Positions 1 to 11,024 of a stretch of 64,000 nucleotides of DNA are shown here, piece by piece. The stretch is from Filosporella fistucella. Lineage: Eukaryota; Ascomycota; Leotiomycetes; Helotiales. Every line of letters starts with the position of its first letter. The stretch's first letter is position 1. The stretch is from positions 2,232,001 to 2,296,000 of the forward strand of contig JAQJZZ010000014.1 in NCBI GenBank assembly GCA_030077755.1, in the 5' to 3' direction. The notes beneath the pieces are model-generated. The model searched no databases, had not been told where the DNA came from, and saw nothing but the letters and a program-made list of their open reading frames with translations. A program made the position numbers and the translations under genes.

Positions 1-15
1 TCTCCTCATAATTTT

Positions 16-1807
16 CTACCGGCCATATACAGTCGCCAAACGCTCTGAAATGTATGCAATACCTGCAGCGCGATACGTGTCTGGCTCGACGTATGCTAAT
101 TCGGTAACGTTTGCGTCAAATACAATATTTCTGGGATCATCCAGGGTGTATTTCGGCCATGTCACGCAACTCACTGCGATGAAAGTCAGCTAATGCGCTT
201 GGGTCGAATGAACAGTACTCACCACCTGAATTATTGGGATCCAAATCTACGATAAAGCTCGCCCACATTCTACTCATCAGCCTTGCAACGCCAACATACG
301 ATTCCGGCTTGTTCTCAAAGGGAGGAGCGGCTACAACATTGCGGTAACCATCTCCATTGATGTTGTACATCATGAAAGCAACTTCGGTGAAATGCCCAAC
401 ACCGTCAGAAGGAGTGAATCCGTTGGTGAATACATTGAAGTGGTAAGTATAGGCTGTTGCATTATATTGAGCCCATGCCTGAGAAACGATTCGACGTGGA
501 GCATGCTGCCTTAGATCTCCCACGTATGCAGCATTTCGTTTCCACTGAGCTCCATACGAAGCTTGAGCTGGTGGTGGACGGCCAGAAAGCGTGCCCGGAA
601 TTCCAATTGCCGGGATATCAGGATACAATGCCGCTATTGTGAGTGCCGTAGCATTGTCTGGTCCAGCAGCACGTACTGATGCAAGGAATTGCTCCGTAGT
701 ATTGATACCTTTCGGAGCGAAGCTCGTACCCTCATCATGATTACGGCCCATCAAAAATGGCACCTTAACAAACTTTCCACTTTGGACAAGGACTGTACCA
801 GATTCTTGCAAAAAGTCGCCATCAATCTGAGGCCCCCAAGTTGCGTTTGTCGTTACTGAGCTGTTCAGAATGTTGCTCAGTGTTTCCGTCGGAACTTGTC
901 TCAAGCAAGCTAGTGAGTCGGCAGAAGAGCTACAGTTCGTGGCGTTTGCAATTCTATCATAGAACGGCTGCCACTGTGCGGGAGTCACATATGCACTTGA
1001 ACCAGTTGGTCCTCCAGATTCTGCAATAGCTCCACGGAATAGTCCATCATCGCGTCCTCCATACGCAACGAGTTGCATTCCTACGCCACTGGCTCCAGCG
1101 CTTTCCCCCCAGATGGTAACTTTTGATGGATCACCTCCAAATGCAGCAATATTCTCTTGAATCCAGTGAAGAGCAAGTCGCTGGTCTCGGATGCCCATAT
1201 TCGCAGATCCTGCATCCATGATTTCTTGTCCAAACAGGTAGCCCCAAGCTTGCAGACGATAATTGATGCTCACACCGATGAATGGCGATCGAGCATAGGT
1301 TGACTGCTGCACAATGAATGAGAGATTGTATCTTGGATCTCTGCTCCCGCCTTGTGTTTGGCCACCTCCATGGATCCAGACACCCACGGGAAGATTGCTT
1401 GCATTGCTGGGTCGGATTACATTCAAAGTCAGACAGTCTTCGGAGATAATATTCCCAAGAACCCATTGATCACTGCCATATCCAATGCATTGTGGCGAAT
1501 ACTCAGTTGCGTTTCTGGTCTCATTGAAAGTAGTGTTCAATGATTGAGCTTGTCGAAATCGAAGGTCCCCAACTGGAGGTTGAGAATACGGTATGCCTAA
1601 AAAGAAGTCCTGATCGTAGCTCTCACTATGAATGCCGGAATAAGTGCCGTTCAACACAGTGACTGTCGGTGAATCTTGAGCTGAACATGGAATACTGAAA
1701 GCCAGGATAGCCAACCCAATGGAATGACTCAGAGTGGCTAGAGCGAGCATCGCGAGACTGAAGTGAGGTCGAAGATCGGGTGCGGATCGAGTCTCCGAGT
1801 CACTCAC
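16..1807 (-). CDS. Secreted type B carboxylesterase
   Basis: Carboxylesterase/lipase type B (alpha/beta hydrolase), predicted to hydrolyse carboxylic esters outside the cell. Seen: the family signature EDCLTLNV, the nucleophile elbow GESAGAS, an acidic-residue region around GRNHDEGTSF, and the catalytic-histidine region GVGHFTEVAF. A 49-base intron (174-222, GTGAGT...CGCAG) is needed near the 3' end; reading through it gives a false stop. The last exon encodes the usual WPKY...YVEPDTYRAAGI-like tail and stops at 16-18. Joined exons give 580 residues, normal for the family. A hydrophobic signal segment lies about 20-44 residues from the first ATG, so the second ATG (1750) may be the true start. 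The natural substrate cannot be read from sequence. Confidence 0.9.
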
Positions 1808-2799
1808 AATTGGATGTCGGTGCCATATTTATACTCGACCTCAAATTCTTCTGAGAGGCAGTCCGGAGCTTGAAATCCCCACATCGTCTCTCCATGATTT
1901 TACAATTTCCCCTCTTCATTAGTTCTCCACTCTAGACCGCCGCGGGGAACTCAAAATCTCTGCTTCATACCTCGAAAATCATACTTGACACGACTCTCAT
2001 CTCTTGGCATTGTAGAGAAGGGCCGAATGAAGGGATTTTTGACGATATATTTTGATGTCGGTTTTCTTGCCGACCCCGTAAAGTCCAAGTCTGCTAGTCG
2101 TAGTCGGATGGGAAAACTATAAAGCGGGGATCTAGCGGGGGGGTGTTGCGGGGTACAGGTGGGTTGAACGTCATTTTGAAGCTCTTTTGGCCGCTGAATT
2201 TTTTCATCCCAGCCTTTCATTTGCCAATTCGCTCGGGACCGAAGATGGCCCAGTAGTTCGGCTTATTCGATCGGGGAGAATAACAGTTTTGGACTGACTG
2301 CAAATTCTTGGGACAATTGATCTTGATCGGATGAACACAACCGCCATGCCAAGCCGACAACAACTTCTCGTCCAGACCTTGTGTGGCATGTTCATAGGTC
2401 AATTGACGTCGGAGTCGTTCTTCCTCACAATAGAGGCTGCTAGGACTTTCTGAATTGCCATCTCGAAAATCCTGATACCTGATGGGCGCGAGACACCAAT
2501 GTATCTCTAGAACAGTGCAACTGAAACAATGTCCAGAACGACCATGGCGATTTGGACCCAGAATTGCCTCTCTATGTTTTCTGGGACTTTCAATAAGGCA
2601 TAAAACGATCCATTGTGCAGATGGGAGCGGGAAGATTGGCATTTGCGAGGGCATGCTTCTGGTCTATAGACTTTAGATGTACAACAATAACTTTAACGTA
2701 TTAGTACGAGATATTCACCATAAACTTGTCAGCGACGCTTCCATTCTTGGACTGATGTACCTTACTCTACTATCTAACACATGCACTGCTCCTTCCAGA
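1808..2799. other. Intergenic, no supported gene
   Basis: Upstream region of the esterase. A 145-codon open frame on the minus strand (2217-2654) shows no recognisable domain or splice pattern and overlaps other open frames. No tRNA or repeat is seen. Confidence 0.4.
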
Positions 2800-3068
2800 T
2801 TACCAAATTGGTCTCGGGTCACCCCGTAGCCTGCGTGATAATCCAACTATAACCATCTCTCTACGTAGCCTTTCAGGCAACTCAGATTCGTCTTTTTCCT
2901 TCAATTCTCGAAGTAACCATCTCCTGGTGTGTATATTTACAAGCCGTCCGGTCAATAGTATTGAACCAGTGAACACCAAAAAAAAAAGAAGAAAACCATG
3001 GCCACGATCGGCCCTAGCAATGAACCGTTGCAAACGCCGTTCTGATCGTATGTTGGTTGACCGCCCAT
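2800..3068 (-). pseudogene. Small single-pass membrane protein, frame broken at a T10 tract
   Basis: Two overlapping minus-strand frames look like halves of one protein. The first, from ATG 3068, reads MGGQPTYDQNGVCNGS and enters a hydrophobic stretch LLGPIVAMVFFFFF. The second continues LVFTGSILLTG, then a basic, charged cytoplasmic-like tail ending at a stop at 2800. They meet at a run of ten T (minus strand; A10 at about 2978-2987), and one extra T would join them. Together they would give roughly 90 residues with one transmembrane helix. This may be a real frameshift, a sequencing slip in the homopolymer, or two chance frames. The family is not recognised. Confidence 0.35.
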
Positions 3069-4583
3069 TGGTACCGTTGCTGAGAATGCTATAATTGTTC
3101 TTGGTCGCAGATCCGGTTGAATATGTGATTCTTGATAGAGACATAGAGAAATTGTTGGAAAATGATGTCGTGCTAGGGGAACGTATCTTGTGGATCGCAA
3201 GAATTGAGGTTTGAGCGGATTGATAGCAGATAGGTGATTTACAAGAGAGTGCTTTGAAACTTTGAGCAAGCCAAAATGCAAGATAAATTGATTTCAGACT
3301 GGATTCAAGAAAACCTCCAGAATATAAAATTGAACAGAAGCTAGTGTTAGTTGTACAACATGGAAGAAAATTGCAGTGTGAGAATGGCTACTAGGCCTAC
3401 TATAGCGTACCAAAATTCAAGCGGTCGATTCGCGGCTACTACGCCAGTTGAGAACCTGATGTTAACTTCAAGATAATCATATATCTATTTCGTAGATTCG
3501 AACATTAAAACTGAGCTCATCGGAAGATGTGTTGTGACCGAATGGAAATATTCCTCAAATAAACAGATGAATCTTGAGCAAGAGCAATATTACTAGTATC
3601 AAAAGACGTCGTTAGGCGGTCTAAGCAGAGCTAGAAATCAACCTAGAGTAGTGGGGTAAAATGGTTCAAACGCGGACCCGTAGTATGATAAATTCTTCTA
3701 TTTTGAGATTTAACGGAAACAATTTTCTATGGAAAGTAATTCATTTTAGCTGTTAATAAAGTGGAGTCGCACTCATGGAAGTGAAGAATACGAAAGTCCG
3801 CGTTATGCCTAGTATCTGGATTTGGATTGAACACATCCCAAACAAAGTATGTATGAAGAATTCACAAGTCTTGCAAAGATATAGATAGGGGACAAATATT
3901 ATGGAGTCACAAATACCTGTGCGCTTGAAAAGGAAATTTCTGCAGAGATTGCGGACTCCGATGGTATATATTTATCCAGCGTGGTGTTGTACGTGAAAGC
4001 GTCCTGGCTGGCTGGAATTTGGGGAAATAGTGGGGGCGGACTTCGGACTTTACAGTGGTGCTGACCCGGTATCATTATCCGCCTGTTTGTGGCGCTGTAA
4101 GACAAACTGGAAGAAATCGCTATCACAACACTTCACAGTTTGAATGCATTTTAAAATCGAGAAAATAATAAAATTTACTTTATCGTGTAGAGGAGAAGAT
4201 ATTTCACTGCTGAACATATTTTTAAGTCTCAAATTTCTGTGTTAATACTAATTTTTAAAGAGTTCTAACTTGTGTAAGAGACACTTCAGCTCAGGGGTGG
4301 CGCGATTTGGCTTCAGTAGCTCAGCAAGCCCGACGATGGCCTGACAACGGAGTTTTGAGACATCGATTCACCCCGACGACCTCTTCACGTAAATAGGTAG
4401 GAATATATTCTTTCTGCTTGCTCTCCTGATATATAATATGATCGATAGTCCTCTCGATTTCAGGGCCATTAATTTCGATCAAGCAATACGCAATCTTATT
4501 CTCGCGCCATCACATTGAAAGGCTCTACTTATGTGACTTAATGAGTTATACCCTGAGTCTTATTTCCCATCGATCCTTTCAAA
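3069..4583. other. AT-rich intergenic region
   Basis: About 1.5 kb with only short open frames, low coding character and many A/T runs. No gene, tRNA or repeat unit could be supported. The right end is the promoter of the cytochrome b5 reductase paralogue. Confidence 0.5.
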
Positions 4584-5533
4584 ATGGCAACAGCACAACT
4601 TTTCCGCTCCAGAAAACCAATCCCTGCAATCCTCGGTTTTACCGCTGCTGGTGTTTCTCTGTACATTGCCCGCTCATACATCACGAATAATGCTTTCGCC
4701 GAGTCCAGAGAGCCATCGCCTGCCTTATCAAACACATTTGGCACATCGCTCCGCCTCGCTTCCTCTGAGACAGTAAACCACAACACCAAGCGCCTGAAAT
4801 TCGAATTTCCCGACTCGGAATCCAAAAGCGGGCTAGTATTGACTTGTGAGTCCTAACATTTTCCGATGATGGATCAGGCAACTAATGCAAAAATTCAGCA
4901 TCTGTCCTCGTAATCACATGGCCAAAAGGGAAATTCTTCCCAACACCTAGACCATATACTCCCGTTTCTTCATTCAACCAAAAAGGGTCTCTGGAATTAT
5001 TAGTGAAGCAATACCCCAACGGCAAAGCAAGCACATATCTCCATTCCCTATCTCCAGGCGATACCCTCTATTTCGCCACAGCGCTAAAAGGTTACCAATG
5101 GAAACCCAACCAGTACCCCTCTATCACACTGATAGCAGGTGGAGCAGGGATTACTCCATGCTATCAACTCATCAACGGCATTCTCCAAAACCCAGAAGAC
5201 AAGACGAAAATCACGCTTGTGTTTGGTGTCAATTCTGATGCAGATGTGTTGTTGAGGAAAGAATTCAAGGATTTCGAGGAGCAGTTCCCTGGGAGATTCA
5301 AGGCTGTGTACACAGTCAGTAGACCTGGGGAGAACTCTGAGTTCAGGAAAGGATATGTGACGAAGGAATTGTTGGAGGATGTTATGCCAACGAAGAAAGA
5401 GGGTAAGGTGTTTGTATGTGGGCCACCAGCTATGGAGAAGGCCCTACTTGGTGGTGGAGGTCCTTTTGGAAAGGGAGAGAAGGGGATTTTGGAGCAGCTC
5501 GGGTATGGTAAGGGAGAGGTTCATAAATTTTGA
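4584..5533 (+). CDS. NADH-cytochrome b5 reductase, MCR1-like paralogue
   Basis: Flavoprotein of the ferredoxin-NADP reductase superfamily that would pass electrons from NADH through FAD to cytochrome b5 or a similar acceptor. Two exons around an intron at 4846-4898 give 298 residues. Seen: an N-terminal hydrophobic segment (about residues 16-32) suited to a mitochondrial or membrane anchor, FAD motif RPYTPVS, NADH-binding GGAGITP, C-terminal CGPPAM and a terminal KF. The order and the phrase TVNHNTKR match the mitochondrial outer-membrane enzyme Mcr1. Differences: GGAGITP replaces the usual GGTGITP, and the region before RPYTP (ITWPKGKFFPTP) is divergent. It is more likely a diverged paralogue than the canonical MCR1. 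A second reductase of the same superfamily, CBR1, lies at 53.4 kb. Confidence 0.85.
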
Positions 5534-6253
5534 GCGAATGACTGGATATTTCATACGGCGTTCGGGAGTGTTTATAGTAGAGAAAGCAATGAATGATTGA
5601 TAGGGAGCTATATCATATTAGAGGATCAAATGAAGTCAGTCATCTCCGCGATTGAACTCGTGAGGTAAATCAATTGCACTAATATTATCACGTGATGCGA
5701 ATTCCCTCCATTTTACTGAGTGCCGCTGCCATCTCACACCAATATGTACAGAACATTTTTTGGGTGCCTTGAGCGTCATTTATTTCTGTATTTTGGTACA
5801 TCCCCTGCATGTCTGATATTGTAAAAGGGCTCTAAAATCAGTGTTTATTATACTAGTCACGTGGGGCACGTGTTCGGCTATTTTCTAGTGTTTTGTCATA
5901 TCATTCCAGGGCTCGACCTTTTATACTTAGAGACTTAGACAATAATGCCATAATTACTGAAGACCACCAGCTGCTTACCCTTTTTATTATTTGTATTATT
6001 TGTGGTTCTGTTTATAATATGCATAGTACTTTTGCTGCCTTGGCACTGCATCACAGGGCGTTTCTGCATGGCACTTTTTCACCTCCAATCATATGAGACA
6101 AACCTGACGAAGATGATGTGTGGCTCCCAACTCGTGAAATACTCAGGATTTTATATATTCCTCGATGTACCGCAATTTTTCCATCTCTCGCTCACAGTTC
6201 TCCTCACTTGAGTGCTAACCTGACTTCTCGACACCACTTGTTCTGCACCAATA
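5534..6253. other. Intergenic region with E-box elements
   Basis: AT-rich region between the reductase and the Clr5 gene. Apart from three CACGTG palindromes (listed separately) nothing gene-like is seen. Confidence 0.5.
5687..5872. promoter_or_regulatory. Three CACGTG E-boxes, two in tandem
   Basis: A perfect 10-base palindrome ATCACGTGAT lies at 5687-5696. Two further CACGTG hexamers stand three bases apart at 5858-5863 and 5867-5872. CACGTG is the core bound by bHLH factors such as Cbf1-type proteins. The group lies about 380-570 bases upstream of the Clr5 ATG and downstream of the reductase stop. Function is inferred only. Confidence 0.4.
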
Positions 6254-7876
6254 ATGGACAACCCAATACTTCTACCTCTGCGAGGGTCAGCCTTGTTTGA
6301 AAGAAACGAATCATCACCAGCCAACCAAAATGCCCTTCAATCTTCCGGCTATCCAAACGCGAAGACAACAGCCCGGAAATGCCTCTCTCCAGAAGAATGG
6401 GAGACATTGAAGCCTGTCATCAAGGAAATATACTTGAATCAAAACCAGACACACGAGAAGGTCTCATTTCACCTTGAGCTTCATCATGGATTCAAGCCCA
6501 CGTAAGTAAAAGCCTAGGCTACGTCAATGTTACCATTCTGACCAGAGGGGCAAAGGAAAACTTAGCTCAATCGGCGCATAATACTCTGGGGATTTGAGAA
6601 GAACGTCAAAAAAGATGAGAGAAAAGTTATTGTGCAGAACATCAAATCCGAGGGTGGAAGGAGATGTCTCGAGGTTATGACCAAAAGAGGACGGAAAGTG
6701 GATGAGAAGAAGGTAGCGCGGTGGATGAAAGAGGAGGCTGTTGAAGTTGATAGACAACTAATGGATGATGACGATGATGTTGGTAAGTCAGGCTTTTGCA
6801 TGGAGCTGCTATAATACCATAACTAACGATTGAGTAAAAGAAGAAGTCATGGACAACATGGCAGATCCTGACAATCATCAGCTGCAACCAACCACAGGAT
6901 CTGGTCTCCACCCCCGGCCCTGGAATTTCGAGTGCTATTCACCCCTCGGGAATATGTTTGATCGCAGCATCATTGATATCCCTAACTCTCCCAATTACAG
7001 CAGATTCTATGGAGCCTTTACGATAATCGAGTGTGAGAACAACATTCCCCCGCTTGATATAACATCAAACGAAGATCATCTCGTTGGAACAGCTCAACTT
7101 GGCAAGCTGGGCACTTACAAGAAGGATTCCCGCGTTGCTGTCATGCAAAACTCTAGTGAAGACAAGCAAATCCAGATATCGACATTCGATCGAGAGAGGA
7201 GCTTCTCTCTTCGTAAATTCTGCAACTTAAGCCCCAGACCAGCCTTATCAAACTCATTGTCGAATTTTGGGGCTACGCAAGCACCTTCATCGTTGGAAGC
7301 CGTACCTGGAAATTTTGCATCGCCGCGTCATAATATGCATCTTGTAATTTTAGAACACCATTTTAGTAATCTTTCCATGAACGCGGCAGGGATGCTGAAG
7401 ATGATAGAGTTGAAGAAAAAAGAACATCCCTGCAAGTTCTTCTGCATTGAACGAATATCCGGAACAAACCTTTGTCGTTACTTTTCCAGTCCAGGATCCG
7501 TGGGGGGGGGGGTTTGCACTCAAATACAATGATGAGGCCCAAATCTTCTCATCATTTCCGTCATTTTTCTAAATTTTCCAAAATTAGTCATATGTTGGCT
7601 GTGGAGATAAATTTGAAGGATTCTACTTTCGAGACTTCCTTGCGCGAAGCGCTGCAGCAACGGCTGGCAACGCTGCCGATGAATGACCCTTTCACTATAT
7701 CTATAATGTACATTCTTGCAGTTTTTACGTGGAACAAGGGAAATTGGCGACAGAGCGAAACATTGTTGACTATAGTTTGCCAGCTGGTATATCAGTGTAA
7801 CGACACAAGCACCAAACTGCGGGGCAGTATACGGGAGTACAATGCGGAGGCAAATCGGATACTTTCAGGTCTCTAG
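6254..7876 (+). pseudogene. Clr5-domain protein gene, disrupted
   Basis: The first exon encodes an N-terminal Clr5 domain (LSPEEWETLKPVIKEIY ... HGFKPT), found in many fungal proteins of unknown role and named after fission yeast Clr5. A 54-base intron at 6502-6555 restores the frame into LNRRIILWGFEKN, the second half of the domain. However, the joined frame has a TAG at 6563-6565, where the family consensus has glutamine. A second intron (6783-6840) leads into a long exon of about 230 codons without a known domain. That exon ends soon after a run of eleven G at about 7502-7512. A different frame continues to 7876 with helical sequence such as LAVFTWNKGNWRQSETLL, which looks like the lost C-terminus. 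Two independent breaks suggest a pseudogene. A misassembled G tract could explain the second break only. Confidence 0.6.
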
Positions 7877-8584
7877 GAAGGAAATAAAAAAGATGAGGGC
7901 CAAAGAAAGGGATTAGAGCCTCTTATATATAGGAACTAGCCTGGAACCCTTCCGTGGCTGGATTAGCTTTATTCTAGGCTTGCCAATTTCTCTTAGTATC
8001 AAGTGCCATTTCTGTACCACCGTCACAATTAGGCAACTTAAGAACCTGAGGGATGAACTGAAGAGGCGTTAGTGGGCCACCTTTTAGTTTTTGGTAGACT
8101 ACTCCTTCTGTTCGAAAGACTGGGGGAAGAATGAGAGATGAAATTAGCCGATCAAACGATCCTGAGTTGCAACTGAGTTAACATCATACGATTAATTATC
8201 AATGACATTTGAGCATCATAACACTGATAGCAGTGATTTTGATACAATAGCGAGTAAGATTGTACAGAATACACTGGCTAGCAGGGCTTGCAAACGATAA
8301 CCTAAACAGTGTTTTCCCCCTGAGATTTAAATAGTTCAGTGGCAGCGCATCAAATTCAGCTAGGCAATAGTTTCTTATCATCGAGTCCTTGTTATTTACG
8401 AATTCTCAGTATTTATGATTTCAATACTCATAAATTTCTAATACTTGTGGTTTTATAATGCTCATCACACTATACCATCATTTTAGAACTCTTTATATGG
8501 TCTTAGAGAACGTGGTAGAGCCTTCTATATTATGTCTATATGCCCATTGCCCCGATTCAATTCATTTAGCGCTGAATCTATGAC
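7877..8584. other. AT-rich intergenic region
   Basis: About 700 bases between convergent genes. Stretches such as 8395-8460 are very A/T-rich with short imperfect inverted repeats around AGTATT/AATACT. No gene is seen. Confidence 0.5.
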
Positions 8585-11024
8585 TCATAGCTTTTCTGGC
8601 AAAGGTGTCGAGATTGATGCAGCAGCACTATCCTTCGACAAATTGTTCTCTGAAATGTCTTCCCCACTAACCTCTCCAACTTTGTTTGTTTTGCCTCCCA
8701 CCAAAGCTCGGAAGATAGCTAGGATTTGATGTCGACCATCAATGATAGGGAAAAACCCGGCGATGAGGAGCGTCCCCCAGAGCCAGATAATTGATACCAC
8801 CAGCCAAGCTGAATAAAACTGAAGAAGATTTGGTCAGTCATTTATCGGAATTGCAACATGATGTTGACACATACTGTCTTGCTGAATGTAAATTTCGCAG
8901 CATACATAGGCAGGGGCCATAGAACAAAATGGCCCAAGAAAGTTGCAGCACTCCATATTGCTGCAATTATAGTCCAGCGCCGCATGTAAGACTGCCAACG
9001 AGGATCACGGTGGTCTCGCGGCTCATCATCTGAAGTATCACTTCTATGCTCATTTAGTTCTACAACACTTGATGAAGTCTCGCCAAAAGCCAATTTCTCA
9101 TTCAGGAAATCGTTCCAATCGAAGTTTTGCGGCTTTAGTAATGTGATGAATAGTGAGTACGGCAAGGGAGAAAATGTTGAAGCGAGACAGCCATACATGC
9201 AAGGAAGGAGTTGCCCTGTTGATGCGATAGAGACAGATCCTTCCAATGCTTTGGCTGAGCCAAGCCAAACTGAAAGACCGGTTGCCATCCCAAGGATTGG
9301 TGCGATGATAGCAGCATATTTGCTTTGCTGTTTCCATAGAATGGTGAAGACGGTAGGGAAAATTCCTGGACATGTGACGACACCTGTAATAAGTATTAGA
9401 GCAGCCATATCATGATGCATGTAGTTGATCATACCCAGCATGTATAATGTCCAGCCCAAATCCACACCCACATAGTATAACATTGTGCTGAACCCTGCAG
9501 CGACAATTGCGAAGATGATAACTCCGTAATGGCTCCAGCGGATAACATCACGGTCTGTCGCTTGTCGATTAATATATCGCCTGTATATATCGAAGCTGAT
9601 GATTGATGAAACTGCAATAATTTGTGCTGACAATGTTGAAGTGACAGCCATGAAAGTAATTAATAGAACGGCGATTGCCCCACCTTTCCCTGCAATCGCA
9701 ATTGCGGCATAAGGGAGGACTAATCCAGAGCTCACTTCGGCAGATGACATGGCTCTGGGATAAGTAGGCCATATTGGCTCGTCCTGGATTCCCCAAGCTA
9801 TACTTGACATGAGTGTTCCCAATGCCCAAGGTATAGCAAAATATGCTATGCCTCCAACTACATAGCCTGGCACGACAGCTTTCGGTGAAGCAGCGAAGGC
9901 TTTGACAAAGAAGCCAGTATCCATGATCACCAAACCGAAATTTGTCGTGACATGTATGATACCAAAGAAAATACCGCCTGTCGAGGTCATGGTCATGTAT
10001 GTGCCGTCGTGGTTGCCAGAGATAGGGGCTCGCTTGGATGCCTCGATGACCAAATCATAAAGATTGCTGATTGAGCCAATCTCTGGAACTGTAAAAGCTT
10101 TGGCTGTGAAGAAGCACAGTATTATGAGAATTGTAAATGTGTGTATGTAATCTGTAAGGAAGCTAGAAAAGAAAAGTCAGCTTTGACTCAGATTGGTGTA
10201 TGGACACATGCGTTGCCTTAATTCCGCCAACAAAAGTATACACTACGACACCAACTGGTAGTAAGAAGGTGGCTGCAATGATATGCATTCCAGTCAGAGC
10301 TGATATCGCAGCTGAAGCGCCAAGTAGCATGTTCGCAACTGCAAACAGGTTGTTCACCAAGCACAGGAACATGAAGACTAAGTGGGCAGCCGTTCCTTGA
10401 TAATGGTTAGCCCCGCATCGAATTAGTCAGAATTTTTGGAGATCCTACCATATCGAATCCTGACAATCTCCAAGAGAGTATGTGCTTCAGGAATTTTCAG
10501 CTTGCAGGCAATGCCAAGGAGCGAGAAGAAAACGGTCATTGGACTGCATCCAGCCGCAAACCAAAATGGTCCCGATACTCCATAATTGTAGCCAACGAGT
10601 GTAGAACCTAGCATTGCAGTACTCCAGAGCCAAGACTGAGTTGAATCTGTTAGAGACAGCGCGTGGGTGAAGGTGACGGACATACCGAGATAACAGCTGA
10701 TGCCGTCAATCCTGTTCGCACACTCCGATTTGCAGTCATGAACCTGCCTCGTCAGTAATTTTGAATACAACAACTTCCGGGAAACACTTAAATCTCTGTC
10801 TTGGAGTTGTCTTCTCCCGCAGTCCTTTTCAGAACCTTCGTAACAAAAACCATTGCTAAGGCGAGTCAGGTGACGACCAAACCTTAAGTCGGATGAATCT
10901 GCATTTGAGGCTTACTGAATGCAAAGATCAAACCGATAACGACTACGACGACGTATCCACCAGCCTGAGATAAGGGAGGAGTGATACCCGTCGAAGAGCC
11001 ATCGCGCTGCTGAAAAGAAGACAT
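8585..11024 (-). CDS. Urea/sodium symporter of the DUR3 type
   Basis: Sodium:solute symporter family; fungal DUR3 members import urea and sometimes polyamines across the plasma membrane. Seven exons joined in frame give 707 residues, the family length. Recognised phrases: EDNSKTEMFMTANRSVRTGLTASAVIS (residues near 50-80, shown only to name the segment), GYNYGVSGPFWFAAG, VGGIKAT, and many hydrophobic helices. Introns: 10856-10915, 10744-10791, 10636-10685, 10396-10448, 10163-10211, 8819-8874. The intron at 10744-10791 begins TTAAGT instead of GTAAGT. The one at 10163-10211 begins GC. If the TT donor cannot be used, an in-frame TAA follows at once and the protein would stop after about 60 residues. 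The gene diverges from a flavin monooxygenase, and their shared promoter holds several GATA-type sites, in line with nitrogen control. Confidence 0.85.

Noticed and set aside
2217..2654. 145-codon minus-strand open frame
   Set aside because: No recognised domain, odd Cys/His-rich composition, other overlapping frames and no supporting splice signals.
4300..4380. Possible tRNA-like stretch
   Set aside because: The spacing of GTAGCTCAG-like and TTCA-like elements does not allow a cloverleaf with a proper acceptor stem.
8395..8460. Short inverted repeats in an AT-rich stretch
   Set aside because: Only about six paired bases; not distinguishable from chance in such A/T-rich sequence, and no transposon ends or target duplication were seen.
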